Positions 24,152-33,509 of a DNA stretch of 64,000 nucleotides are shown piece by piece. Under the pieces are notes generated by a model that worked only from the letters and a program-made list of their open reading frames with translations, had not been told where the DNA came from and searched no databases. The position numbers were made by a program, and so were the translations under genes. The first letter of the stretch is position 1, and each line of letters opens with the position of its first letter. Origin of the DNA: an uncultured Gemmatimonadales bacterium (GTDB lineage: Bacteria > Gemmatimonadota > Gemmatimonadetes > Gemmatimonadales > GWC2-71-9); assembly GCA_947259405.1 (NCBI GenBank), contig CAMYLY010000006.1, positions 28,441 through 92,440 of the forward strand, written 5' to 3'.

Positions 24152-25427
24152 TCCCACCCTCCTGACCAGGGCGCGCAACGTGCTTCCGGGAGGCGTCAAC
24201 TCACCCGTCCGAGCGTTTCGTGCGGTGGGCAGCAATCCCTTCTTCGTGCGCGAGGCACACGGAGCCATCCTCACCACGACCGACGGGGACGATTTGATCG
24301 ACTTCGTCATGTCGTGGGGGCCGTTACTGCTCGGCCATGATGCGCCTGAGGTGCGCGAAGCGGTGGCGGCTGCCCTCACGCGGGGCGTGAGTTATGGGGC
24401 GATGTGCGAGGCCGAGGTCGAACTGGCGGAATTGGTCGTCGAGTTGGTGCCGTCGGTCGAGATGGTGCGGTTCGTCAATAGCGGCACCGAGGCGACGATG
24501 GCAGCCGTGAGACTCGCACGCGCCGCCACGAAACGCGATCTCGTGCTGAAGTTCGAGGGCTGCTATCATGGGCACGCGGACAGCTTCCTCGTGGCGGCCG
24601 GCAGTGGCGTTGCGACACTCGGGTTACCCGATAGTCCTGGTGTGCCCGCCGATCTTGCACGTCTGACGATTACGGTGCCGTTCAACGACGAGGCGGCGGT
24701 CGCGGCTGCGTTCCAGGAGCATGACCAGAGTCTGGCGGCAGTGATCGTCGAGCCGTTTGTCGGGAACGCGGGGTTCATTCCGCCCAGACCGGGATTCCTC
24801 GAAGCGCTCCGCGAGCATGCTACGGTTGCCGGAACCGTGTTGATCTTCGATGAAGTGATGACAGGATTTCGTGTGCACGCGGGCGGGGCGCAGGCGCTGA
24901 CCGACGTCATGCCGGACCTGACGACGATGGGGAAGGTCATCGGCGGCGGGTTGCCGGTCGGCGCGTATGGTGGAACACGGTCCATGATGGAGCTGGTGGC
25001 GCCTGCCGGCCCCGTCTATCAGGCCGGGACCCTGTCGGGGAACCCCCTCGCTATGGCTGCGGGATTGGCCACGCTCAAAGCTGCGAAGGCCCCTGGGTTC
25101 CACGACGAGTTGGATCGCCGATCGTCGAAGATCGTCGCAACACTGACTGCCCGGGCGAACGCGCTGGGCGTTCCGTTCTCGGCGCGGTCCGCAGGCGGGA
25201 TGTGGGGTGCCTTCTTTCATGCGGGGCCGGTCGATGACTTCGCCACGGCCAAACTGGCTGATACGGAGATGTACGCACGGTGGCACGGCGCGGCGCTGGA
25301 GCGTGGTGTGTTCCTAGCCCCATCCGCCTTCGAGGCCGCGTTCGTGTCAACTGCACACGATGATGACATTCTCGATACCGCTCTCGAGATCCTCGCCGAT
25401 GCGCTGGCTGACGCCGCTCGCGCTTAG
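24135..25427 (+). CDS. hemL: Glutamate-1-semialdehyde 2,1-aminomutase
   Basis: PLP enzyme making 5-aminolevulinate in the C5 haem pathway. About 430 residues, the usual length. The PLP lysine is residue 267 in TTMGKVIGGGLPVGAYGG; VLPGGVNSPVRAF at the N-terminus and IFDEVMTGFR are family hallmarks. The ATG at 24135 overlaps rimO by 17 nt; a GTG at 24144 is equally possible. spoIID-like overlaps the 3' end. Confidence 0.95.
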   Translation: MRSVTDPTLLTRARNVLPGGVNSPVRAFRAVGSNPFFVREAHGAILTTTDGDDLIDFVMSWGPLLLGHDAPEVREAVAAALTRGVSYGAMCEAEVELAELVVELVPSVEMVRFVNSGTEATMAAVRLARAATKRDLVLKFEGCYHGHADSFLVAAGSGVATLGLPDSPGVPADLARLTITVPFNDEAAVAAAFQEHDQSLAAVIVEPFVGNAGFIPPRPGFLEALREHATVAGTVLIFDEVMTGFRVHAGGAQALTDVMPDLTTMGKVIGGGLPVGAYGGTRSMMELVAPAGPVYQAGTLSGNPLAMAAGLATLKAAKAPGFHDELDRRSSKIVATLTARANALGVPFSARSAGGMWGAFFHAGPVDDFATAKLADTEMYARWHGAALERGVFLAPSAFEAAFVSTAHDDDILDTALEILADALADAARA

Positions 25428-26604
25428 TGTTGCGGCTGCGTGCGCGCAGCCTTCGGCCGTGCCCGCGTCGCCGCCCGGCGCGCGCGCCGAGCCTGATATC
25501 CGCGTTGGCGTCACGGTAGGAGTTGCAGAGGTCGCGGTGGGCGGAAGCGGATCCGTCGTCGCGTACAGCCACGGGGAAGCCGTGCTGCAAGGCAATACGC
25601 GAATGTCGGTCGACGGACGCGCGCTGCGCACCGACAGGGGCGAGCGTTTCGAGCGGCTCACGTTTCTGAACCAATCCCCGGGCCGCTTCGTCACCGTCGG
25701 TGACCGGGCGTACCGCGGCGCGATCGAGGTATTCAATCGCGATGGCGCCCTCACGGTCGTCAACGAGCTGAAGCTCGAGGACTATCTGGCCGGCGTGGTC
25801 GCGGTCGAGATGGGGTCGCGTACGGAACGGGAGCGAGCGGCCCTCGAAGCGCAGGCAATCGTGGCCCGGACGTACGCCCTCAAGAACATGGGCAAGTTCC
25901 GGACGGCCGGATTCGATCTCCGAGCCGGTGTGAGCGATCAGGCCTATGGTGGGCAGCGTGCCGAAACGCCGCTGGCGCGGGAAGCAGTACGCAGTACGGC
26001 AGGGCAGGTGTTGACGTACCAGGGGCGACTGATTTCGCCGTTCTACCATTCCACCTGCGGGGGCCGAACGGCCTCGCCCGAGGAGTCGTTCCGGACCGTG
26101 ACGCCCGTTCCGTACCTGCGTCCCGTGTCTGACGACCGTGGCGCCGGTTCCTACTGCGATATATCCCCGCGGTTTCGGTGGACCGAATCGTGGGACGGGC
26201 CCACGCTGGCCGGTATATTACGCCGCACGGTTCCGCGTACGCTCGGCATCCGAGCTGACGATCTCGGCGACATTCGCGGCGTGTCGGTTCGGAGACGCGG
26301 ACCGTCCGGTCGGGTGCTCGAGGCAGGAATCGAGGTGGCCGGAGGAACAGTGCCCGTGTTCGGGCCCGACATTCGATCGGTGTTCGCGACGCCCGAAGGC
26401 CAGTTGTTGCGCAGCACGGTCTTCGAGCTGCGCGTCGAGAGCGGGACCAACGGCATGACACGAGTGGTAGCAGAGGGGGGTGGATCTGGGCATGGTGTGG
26501 GCCTGTGCCAGTGGGGCGCGATCGGACGCGCTCGGGATGGGCACTCTGCGGCGAACATTGCAACGACGTATTTCCCGGGGACACGCATTGAACGTTGGTA
26601 CTAA
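25399..26604 (+). CDS. SpoIID/LytB-domain lipoprotein
   Basis: 401 residues with a lipoprotein signal ending SVAAAC. The SpoIID core is present: LEDYLAGVVAVEMGS, ALEAQAIVARTYAL, and the C-terminal GHGVGLCQWGA motif. SpoIID enzymes are lytic transglycosylases acting on denuded peptidoglycan; in non-sporulating diderms they are thought to remodel septal murein. The ATG at 25399 overlaps hemL by 29 nt and gives the lipobox at the right distance. Confidence 0.9.
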   Translation: MRWLTPLALSVAAACAQPSAVPASPPGARAEPDIRVGVTVGVAEVAVGGSGSVVAYSHGEAVLQGNTRMSVDGRALRTDRGERFERLTFLNQSPGRFVTVGDRAYRGAIEVFNRDGALTVVNELKLEDYLAGVVAVEMGSRTERERAALEAQAIVARTYALKNMGKFRTAGFDLRAGVSDQAYGGQRAETPLAREAVRSTAGQVLTYQGRLISPFYHSTCGGRTASPEESFRTVTPVPYLRPVSDDRGAGSYCDISPRFRWTESWDGPTLAGILRRTVPRTLGIRADDLGDIRGVSVRRRGPSGRVLEAGIEVAGGTVPVFGPDIRSVFATPEGQLLRSTVFELRVESGTNGMTRVVAEGGGSGHGVGLCQWGAIGRARDGHSAANIATTYFPGTRIERWY

Positions 26605-27232
26605 GCTCGCCTGTGCATTGACCCTGCTGCCGGGTACGCTGCCTGCGCAGGCCTTTCTCGAGCAATTCAGCTACGAGGGAATTCGATTGACGGGCGTCTC
26701 GGTCGAATTCGGTGGTGTGGCGAGCGACCGCCTCACGAGCGAATTCACAGGCGCTGTCCGGTTCGATTTCGGGTATGCCGCGCCTGGCGTGCGCGTGCTC
26801 ATCGGTGGGAGTTATTTCAAGGGGACGTTTACGCAGGATCAGATCACGACGTTCGAGCAGCGTCTTCGAGATGTCATCGACGACCCGACCGGGGACGCGA
26901 CCGTCAATGTCGGCACGGTCACATGGGCCAACGTGAACGCCAATCTCGATTTGCAGTACGTGTTCACGCCGACCGCCACCGTGCGACCGTACGCCGGACT
27001 GGGTCTCGCGTTGATCATTCGCGACGGCGATGGGGCGGCCATCGACGGGACGTTTGTGGAGGACGCGCTGGACACTTTCACCGCCGGTCTGTCCGCGTCC
27101 ATTGGCGTCGAGTTTCGTTTGACCCGTTCCCTGTTTGTGCTGGTGGACGGGCGCGGCACGGTGTCGAGCGAATTACGGACCCTCGCTGGTCGCGGTGGAT
27201 TCAAGTTCTTGATTCCAAGGAGTGGGTCGTGA
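26588..27232 (+). CDS. Outer-membrane beta-barrel protein
   Basis: A TTG at 26588, overlapping the previous gene by 17 nt and preceded by GGGGAC, gives 214 residues with a signal peptide ending PAQA. Alternating patterns (VRFDFGYAAPGVRVLIGGSYF, NLDLQYVFTPTATVRPYAGLGLAL, SIGVEFRLTRSLFVLVDGRG) fit an eight-stranded OmpA/OprF-type barrel. Ligand unknown. Confidence 0.75.
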   Translation: MNVGTKLACALTLLPGTLPAQAFLEQFSYEGIRLTGVSVEFGGVASDRLTSEFTGAVRFDFGYAAPGVRVLIGGSYFKGTFTQDQITTFEQRLRDVIDDPTGDATVNVGTVTWANVNANLDLQYVFTPTATVRPYAGLGLALIIRDGDGAAIDGTFVEDALDTFTAGLSASIGVEFRLTRSLFVLVDGRGTVSSELRTLAGRGGFKFLIPRSGS

Positions 27233-28230
27233 GCGACGTACTTCGTGTGGGTGTCGTGGGGGCAGGTGCAGTTGCGCAGGTTGCACATCTCGCCGCTGCC
27301 TCGAAACTCGATGACGCCGAGTTGGTTGGTATCTGCGATATCGATGTGCCCAAGGCCCAGGCCCTGGCGCGTCGCTTTGAGATTCCGAACGTGTTCGATG
27401 ATATCGAGGATCTCTTGTCGGTATGCAAGCCGGACGCGGTCGTGATCTGCACGCCCAACCACCTTCACGAGGTACACACGATCACGGCGTTGGCTGCGAA
27501 CGCACACGTGCTGTGCGAACGGCCGCTGGCATTGGACGCGACTGGAGTGGAACGGGTCAAGGCCGCGTACGAGCAGAGTGACCGCGTGGTCCTCGTCGGA
27601 ATGAATCACCGCTATCGGCGGGACGTGCGGACGATCAGGGCGTTCCTCAAGGGCGGCGAACTCGGGCCGATCCATGGGATCCGCACTGGTTGGTACATCC
27701 ATCGTCCCATCGGTGTGAAGGCGGGATGGCGCGAGCGGCCCGCCGAGTCGGGCGGAGGCGCCATGTTCGATCTCGGTCTGCCACTCGTGGATGTATCGCT
27801 TTGGCTCGCGGAGTTCCCGCGCGTCGAGCGCGTGTCCGCGTCCTATGCGGATGGTGAGTCGCCCGTCGAGCACTCCGCGTGTGCCTTGCTGTATTGTGAA
27901 GACGAGCTGTCCATCTTCATCGATGTCTCGTGGCGGCACATCGGTCCCAAGGAAAAAGTGTGGTTAGAGGTTATGGGACAGCAGGGATCCGCGCGCATAG
28001 GACGGCTGGGGGTGTTCAAGGAAATGCACGGACAACCAGTCGATGTCACGCCAGCCGCGGTCAACCCGTTCGACGCGTTCACCGAGTCGTACCGAGACGA
28101 ATGGCGGGGATTTCATCGCCGGGTGCGTGGGGAGGCGAACCGACCGATGCTGGATAACCAGCTCCACCTGCATCAACTCATGGATGCGATCGCCGTGAGT
28201 GCGAACGAGGGACGCGAAATCACGCTGTGA
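27229..28230 (+). CDS. Gfo/Idh/MocA family oxidoreductase
   Basis: 333 residues from a GTG overlapping the upstream TGA. Rossmann NAD(P)-binding motif GVVGAGAVAQ near residue 8, CTPNHLHEV near 78, and the (E)RP triad lysine position as CERPLALD, i.e. Lys of the canonical EKP is Arg. The missing EKP lysine suggests altered catalysis or a sugar-binding regulator. GGGAMFDLGLPLVDV is family-typical. Lies between an outer-membrane barrel and lnt. Confidence 0.88.
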   Translation: MSDVLRVGVVGAGAVAQVAHLAAASKLDDAELVGICDIDVPKAQALARRFEIPNVFDDIEDLLSVCKPDAVVICTPNHLHEVHTITALAANAHVLCERPLALDATGVERVKAAYEQSDRVVLVGMNHRYRRDVRTIRAFLKGGELGPIHGIRTGWYIHRPIGVKAGWRERPAESGGGAMFDLGLPLVDVSLWLAEFPRVERVSASYADGESPVEHSACALLYCEDELSIFIDVSWRHIGPKEKVWLEVMGQQGSARIGRLGVFKEMHGQPVDVTPAAVNPFDAFTESYRDEWRGFHRRVRGEANRPMLDNQLHLHQLMDAIAVSANEGREITL

Positions 28231-29765
28231 GATGGCTCGCGCTGCCGCGCGCTGACTGGCGGTTGGTGGTCGGTGGAGCGGTCCTGACCGTTATCGCGTA
28301 TCCACCGTTTCACTTCTTCATTCCATCCTTTCTCTGTCTGGTCCCGGCCGTCTGGCTCATTGAAGACGGTCACGATGATCCCCGACCATGGCGCCGCCAG
28401 GTGGTGCAGGGCTTCTGGTACGGACTGTTCTCCCATGGACTGATCCTCTATTGGATGGTCGGTGCACTCTGGCCATTCACCAAGCTCGCGGCCCTAGGAT
28501 ACCTGGCGACCATCGGCATCCTGGCGATGTACGCGGGTCTCGCGTTCGCCGTGACGGGCTGGATTGTGCGGTCGACCAGACTCCCGTTGCTTCTTGTGTT
28601 TCCGGTGGCGTGGACGGCGGCCGATTGGCTAATAGGTCACCAAGGAGACATTCGCTTCCCCTGGCTCGGTCTTGGAACGTCGCTCACGGGGTTTCCAACG
28701 GTCGTCCAGATTGCGGACATTGTAGGCGCGCGCGGCGTGATGTTGTTGCTCGTGGCTGCAAACGTGGCGCTGGCCATGGCTTGGCGGCGACGCGCTGAGC
28801 CAAGAGCCGCGTGGATACGGGCCGGGGGTGTGGCCGTGGGTGTTGCGGCGGCGCTGGTGTACGGGGTCGTCCGCGAACGCACCGTACCCGTGCAACCTGT
28901 GGGCGATATCGCGGTCATCCAACCGAATGTCGCCGCCAGCGAGAAGTGGGACGAACGGTCCCGCGACGAAATCATCGAGCACCTGTTTCAACTTTCGAAC
29001 ACGGTACTCGAAGGCAATCACGCCGACCTCTTGGTCTGGCCGGAAGCGTCGATCCCTGGGTACTTCCGCACGTTCCCACACTGGCGGTCCGCATTAGAGC
29101 GCCTGGCGTCTGAGCGGGCGATTCCCGTGCTGGTGGGTGGCCTCGACCTCGACTATCGGGGTGTGCAGGACTACGACTACTACAACGCTGCGTTCCTCTT
29201 TCCCCCAGGTGGGGGAACGCTCCCAGCCTACCGCAAGCGGTACCTCGTTCCGATTACCGAACGTGTACCTTTCGTGAATCCTGCCTGGTTCAGCGGTCTC
29301 GAGTTCTTCGGAGGGTTCGGGAAAGGACAAGAGGGCACCGTATTCCAGGCGGCTGGTCACAGCTTCGGCGTCCTGATCTGTTACGAGTCGGTCTTCGAGA
29401 ACCTCGCGCGGCAGTACCGCCGCGACGGGACCGATTTCCTCCTCAACATTACGAATGACGCGTGGTTCGGTCGAACGGCCGCACCCTACCAACACGCCGC
29501 CCACCTCGTCATGCGCTCCATCGAGAATCGGGTGGGCATCGCCCGGGCAGCGAACTCGGGAATATCAGGCTGGGTCGATCCGCTCGGCCGCATGCATGAG
29601 GCGTCCGGGCTGTACGAGGAACTCACGGCGGTCTACCCTTTGACGACCGCGGGTACCACGGCGCTCTACGTCCGGCTCGGCGACTGGGTGGGGCTCTTAT
29701 CCGTCCTGGGGTCAGCCGGACTCGTGATCTGGACGTGGCATCGGGGGCGACGGCGTGCGAACTGA
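28227..29765 (+). CDS. lnt: Apolipoprotein N-acyltransferase
   Basis: Final step of lipoprotein maturation in the inner membrane. 512 residues: about eight N-terminal hydrophobic segments, then a nitrilase domain with the triad Glu 273 (WPEAS), Lys 337 (YRKRYLVP) and Cys 385 (ICYESVF). GTG start overlapping the Gfo/Idh stop by 4 nt. Its presence agrees with the many lipoprotein signals in the window and argues for a diderm host. Confidence 0.95.
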   Translation: MRWLALPRADWRLVVGGAVLTVIAYPPFHFFIPSFLCLVPAVWLIEDGHDDPRPWRRQVVQGFWYGLFSHGLILYWMVGALWPFTKLAALGYLATIGILAMYAGLAFAVTGWIVRSTRLPLLLVFPVAWTAADWLIGHQGDIRFPWLGLGTSLTGFPTVVQIADIVGARGVMLLLVAANVALAMAWRRRAEPRAAWIRAGGVAVGVAAALVYGVVRERTVPVQPVGDIAVIQPNVAASEKWDERSRDEIIEHLFQLSNTVLEGNHADLLVWPEASIPGYFRTFPHWRSALERLASERAIPVLVGGLDLDYRGVQDYDYYNAAFLFPPGGGTLPAYRKRYLVPITERVPFVNPAWFSGLEFFGGFGKGQEGTVFQAAGHSFGVLICYESVFENLARQYRRDGTDFLLNITNDAWFGRTAAPYQHAAHLVMRSIENRVGIARAANSGISGWVDPLGRMHEASGLYEELTAVYPLTTAGTTALYVRLGDWVGLLSVLGSAGLVIWTWHRGRRRAN

Positions 29766-29777
29766 CGGCCGACTGAC

Positions 29778-30026
29778 ATGGACGAACACGTAAGACAGCA
29801 GTATCCCCGCTATCGGAATCATTTCCTGCCGCGGACCAGAGCAGGTGCGGTCGCGACCGTCTTGTTCATGCTCGTCTTCGCATGTGCCCAGCCACCCATC
29901 GTGTTCTTGGTGGCGAATCGTATCGAGCCGTTGGTGTTCGGCCTTCCGTTTCTCTATATGTATTTGCTGGCGCTGTATGTCGCGTTGATTGCGATCCTGA
30001 TTTGGGCCCAACGGCGCGGCGTGTAG
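29778..30026 (+). CDS. DUF3311 small membrane protein, symporter partner
   Basis: 82 residues with two transmembrane segments (AVATVLFMLVFACA and the C-terminal YMYLLALYVALIAILIW). DUF3311 proteins are usually encoded directly upstream of MctP-like sodium:solute symporters, as here, with a 4-nt gap. Presumed accessory subunit. Confidence 0.85.
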   Translation: MDEHVRQQYPRYRNHFLPRTRAGAVATVLFMLVFACAQPPIVFLVANRIEPLVFGLPFLYMYLLALYVALIAILIWAQRRGV

Positions 30027-30030
30027 CTCC

Positions 30031-31521
30031 ATGGAACCATGGGTCATCGCGACTGGGCTGATCTTCGCGTATTTGCTGGTCACGATCGTCCTCGGCATCG
30101 TGGCCAATCGCCGCCTGGCGGTCGACCTCGAAGATTTCCTCCTGTATGGCCGCCGCGCCGGGTTCATCGTGCTGTACCTCACGGTGGTGGCCACCTACCA
30201 CTCAGCCTTTGCCTTTCTCGGCTCGGGTGGGTTCTTCTACACGCACGGCATTGGGTTCTGGGACGCCGGGACCTGGACTGTGTTGGTCGGCGCGATCACC
30301 TACGTGCTCGGCAGTCGCATTTGGGCACTGGGAAAGGCGTTTGACTACATCACGCCCGCCGATATGTTGGCGGATTTCTACGAGAGCGAAGCGGTTCGTG
30401 TCTTGGTGGCGATCGTCTCGGTCGTCTTCACTATCCTCTACATCCAGGTGCAGGCGCAAGGCCTTGGATACATCATCAACGTGGCCTCGGATGGTCGCAT
30501 CTCGTTCGAGCTGGGCACGCTGATCTTGCTGGTCGTCGCGGCCGCCTATTTAATGGCTGGCGGTCTGCGAGCTGTGTATTGGACGGACGTCGTACAGGGC
30601 GTGTGGATGTACATCGCCGTGTGGGTGGGGGCACTCGTGGTCGCCTTCAAGGTGTTCGGTGGGCCGATCGAGTTGTGGACGGCGGTCCGCGAGCAACGAC
30701 CGGACCTGTTGTCACTGCCAGGCCCGGAAGGATTCTTCACACCGGGCATGTGGTTTGGGCTGATGGTCGTGCTGTCGTTTGGCATCGTGTTCCAGCCGCA
30801 TATGATGATCCGGTACTACACGGCTGCTTCGGCGAAGACCATCAAATGGCTGGGAGCAACGACACCCATCTTTCTCATGACGCTGTTCATTCCTGCGGCC
30901 CTGGTCGGTTTGGGAGGGGCCGTCGCCCTCCCTGATCTCGATATCCCCGATCGTGTGTTCCCCGAGCTCTTGTTCCGATACGCGCCGGCGTGGTTGACCG
31001 GCGTGATTCTCGCCGGTGCCACAGCCGCCGCCATGTCGACGCTCGATTCGATCCTTCATTCGAACATGACAGTGCTCACTCGCGACGTGTATCAGCGCTA
31101 CATCGCCAAGGAGGCATCGACCCGGCATTACATCTTGGTTGGACGACTGATCATTGGGGCTCTCCTCGTTGTCGGCTACGTGCTCTCGGTACGAACGTTC
31201 GAATTCCTGGTCGTCCTGGTGGCGTTGTCGGGAGCAGGAGCGCTGCAACTTATGCCGGGCATCGTCGGAATCTGTTTCCCGACTCGGTTTCTCTTCACGC
31301 GATCCGGCATTATCGCTGGCATCGCGGTGGGGCTCGTGACGCTATACCTGACGCTGGTGGTCGCCCCACATCCTTTAGGGTTGCACGGTGGGGTATGGTC
31401 GGTGCTGGCCAACTTCGTCGCGGTCGGAGGAGTGTCGGCATTCACCAAGCCGCCGAGCGTTGCGACGGTTGCCCGGATACACGGGACGGTCGAGCGGTTT
31501 GTGTACGGAGAGACGTCGTGA
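30031..31521 (+). CDS. Sodium:solute symporter family transporter (MctP-like)
   Basis: 496 residues, about thirteen transmembrane helices. FLLYGRRAG and AYLMAGGLRAVYWTDVVQG are SSS-family signatures. The DUF3311 partner is typical of MctP monocarboxylate carriers. The hyuA start overlaps its stop by 3 nt, so the carried solute may be the hydantoinase/oxoprolinase substrate or a small carboxylate. Confidence 0.92.
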   Translation: MEPWVIATGLIFAYLLVTIVLGIVANRRLAVDLEDFLLYGRRAGFIVLYLTVVATYHSAFAFLGSGGFFYTHGIGFWDAGTWTVLVGAITYVLGSRIWALGKAFDYITPADMLADFYESEAVRVLVAIVSVVFTILYIQVQAQGLGYIINVASDGRISFELGTLILLVVAAAYLMAGGLRAVYWTDVVQGVWMYIAVWVGALVVAFKVFGGPIELWTAVREQRPDLLSLPGPEGFFTPGMWFGLMVVLSFGIVFQPHMMIRYYTAASAKTIKWLGATTPIFLMTLFIPAALVGLGGAVALPDLDIPDRVFPELLFRYAPAWLTGVILAGATAAAMSTLDSILHSNMTVLTRDVYQRYIAKEASTRHYILVGRLIIGALLVVGYVLSVRTFEFLVVLVALSGAGALQLMPGIVGICFPTRFLFTRSGIIAGIAVGLVTLYLTLVVAPHPLGLHGGVWSVLANFVAVGGVSAFTKPPSVATVARIHGTVERFVYGETS

Positions 31522-33509
31522 GCGAGCCGATCCTGGTTGGTGTCGACACGGGAGGAACCTTCACCGATGTCGTCGCGGTGCGGGGCGGCCGCATGACGGT
31601 CCACAAGGAACCGTCGACACCGGCCAACCCCGCAGAGGCCGTCGTCCGTGGTTTGAAGACGCTGCTGCAAGAGGTCCCTGACCGACTGGTGCATGGCTCG
31701 ACCGTCGCGACGAACGCACTTCTCGAACGCCGCGGCGCCAGGATCGCACTCGTGACGACGCGGGGGTTCGAGGACGTCATCGAGATTGGCAGACAGACAC
31801 GGCGCGCCATTTACGACATCGACGTCACGAAGCCGCCGCCATTGGTGCCGCCGGAACGCCGGCTGGGTATCACCGAACGCGTGGGTCCGGGTGGGCAGAG
31901 CCTCACGGCATTGCATGACGACGACCTTGACGCGCTGTGTGACGCGCTCTCGGAACTCGCCGTGGATGGTGTGGCGATTTGTTTCCTCCACTCGTACGCC
32001 AACCCAGGCCACGAGCAACGTGTCGCCGCGCGCCTTCGCGAATCGTTCCCAGGGTTCGTTACCGCGTCGCACGAGGTCTTGCCAGAGTTCCGGGAATTCG
32101 AGCGGTGTTCGACGACAGTCGTGAACGCGTACGTCGGGCCCGTGATGGCCACCTACCTCAGGCATTTGGAACGGGAGTTACCCGGCGACAACCTCCGTAT
32201 CATGCAGTCGAACGGTGGTGTGATTTCTGTTCAGGCGGCGCAACGGCACGCCGTCCAGACGATCCTCTCCGGTCCGGCCGGAGGTGCCGTCGGTGGCTTC
32301 GAGCTTGGGCAACGGGCCGGGCAGCCGCAGGTCATCACCTTCGACATGGGTGGAACGAGCACGGACGTCTCGCTCTGTGCCGGCACCCTGTCTCGGACGC
32401 CTGAAGCAAGTGTAGGGGATTTGCCTATTCGCGTTCCTGTGATCGACATTCACACCGTGGGTGCGGGCGGTGGTTCGATCGCCTACGTCGACCCCGGGGG
32501 GTCTTTGCGGGTTGGCCCGCGAAGTGCGGGAGCGGACCCCGGTCCCATCTGTTATGGATGCGGCGGCACCGAGATCACGGTCACGGATGCCAATCTGTTC
32601 CTCGGTCGCCTGGTGCCGGATCACTTCCTCGGTGGCGCGCAACGCCTCGACGTCAAAGCCGTGAACTCCGCCATCCATGCGCTCGCTGGCACGCTGAGAC
32701 TGTCGCCAGTGGAGACGGCGACGGGGGTCCTGCGCGTGGCGAATGCGACGATGGAGCGCGCCATTCGGGTGATCTCACTCGAACGGGGTCATGACCCCCG
32801 CGACTTCGCACTCATGTGTTTCGGTGGGGCAGGAGGCATGCACGCCGCGGATCTGGCACGAAGCCTCGCTATTCCGCGGGTCGTCGTTCCCCCGTCCGCG
32901 GGTGTTCTCTCAGCGCTTGGCATGTTGTTGGCGGATGTCGTGCGGGATTACTCGCATACCCTGTTACGACCGACGGACGATACGGTGGGCCCCGGATTGG
33001 AGACGGCGTTCACCGCTCTTGAGGATCGCGCGCTCGAGGACTTTGTGGCCGAGGGTTTCGACACGCCGGATGTTCGACTCCAGCGCTCGGTCGACGTGCG
33101 GTACGTGGGGCAGGGATTCGAACTCTCGGTGCCGGCGAGCGGCGACCTTGTCGCTGCGTTTCATGCGCTGCACCATCAGCGATATGGGTATGCCGACACG
33201 GCGCGCCCTACCGAAATCGTAAACGTCCGTGTGCGCGCGGCCGCCGAGACGCCAAAGCCAGTTCTGCCGACACTGGAGCGCGCGGGCACGGACGTGAGCG
33301 ACGCGGTTGTCGGCAAGCAAGCCATGGTGGTCGGGGATCACACTGTGCCGGTTCCCGTGTACGATCGCGAGCGGCTTGGTGCCGACCACCGCGTGCGAGG
33401 ACCGGCGCTGGTCGTCGAGTACAGCACGACGACCGTGATTCCGCTGGAATGGATGGGTGACGTCGACGGTACGGGAAGTCTCATCCTCCAATTGGGAGAG
33501 GCCGGATGA
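31518..33509 (+). CDS. hyuA: Hydantoinase/oxoprolinase A-type subunit
   Basis: 663 residues from a GTG. The N-terminal GVDTGGTFTDVV is the actin-like ATPase phosphate-binding motif of the HyuA/OPLAH family; HGSTVATNALLERRGARIALVTT and QSNGGVIS follow. Together with HyuB it forms ATP-dependent hydantoinase, 5-oxoprolinase or acetone carboxylase-like enzymes. Substrate cannot be told from sequence. Overlaps both neighbours by 4 nt. Confidence 0.93.
   Translation: MSEPILVGVDTGGTFTDVVAVRGGRMTVHKEPSTPANPAEAVVRGLKTLLQEVPDRLVHGSTVATNALLERRGARIALVTTRGFEDVIEIGRQTRRAIYDIDVTKPPPLVPPERRLGITERVGPGGQSLTALHDDDLDALCDALSELAVDGVAICFLHSYANPGHEQRVAARLRESFPGFVTASHEVLPEFREFERCSTTVVNAYVGPVMATYLRHLERELPGDNLRIMQSNGGVISVQAAQRHAVQTILSGPAGGAVGGFELGQRAGQPQVITFDMGGTSTDVSLCAGTLSRTPEASVGDLPIRVPVIDIHTVGAGGGSIAYVDPGGSLRVGPRSAGADPGPICYGCGGTEITVTDANLFLGRLVPDHFLGGAQRLDVKAVNSAIHALAGTLRLSPVETATGVLRVANATMERAIRVISLERGHDPRDFALMCFGGAGGMHAADLARSLAIPRVVVPPSAGVLSALGMLLADVVRDYSHTLLRPTDDTVGPGLETAFTALEDRALEDFVAEGFDTPDVRLQRSVDVRYVGQGFELSVPASGDLVAAFHALHHQRYGYADTARPTEIVNVRVRAAAETPKPVLPTLERAGTDVSDAVVGKQAMVVGDHTVPVPVYDRERLGADHRVRGPALVVEYSTTTVIPLEWMGDVDGTGSLILQLGEAG

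Noticed and set aside
30990..31517. 176-codon N-terminal extension of HyuA
   Set aside because: Out of frame with and antisense in character to the symporter; the GVDTGGTFTD motif begins at the GTG at 31518.
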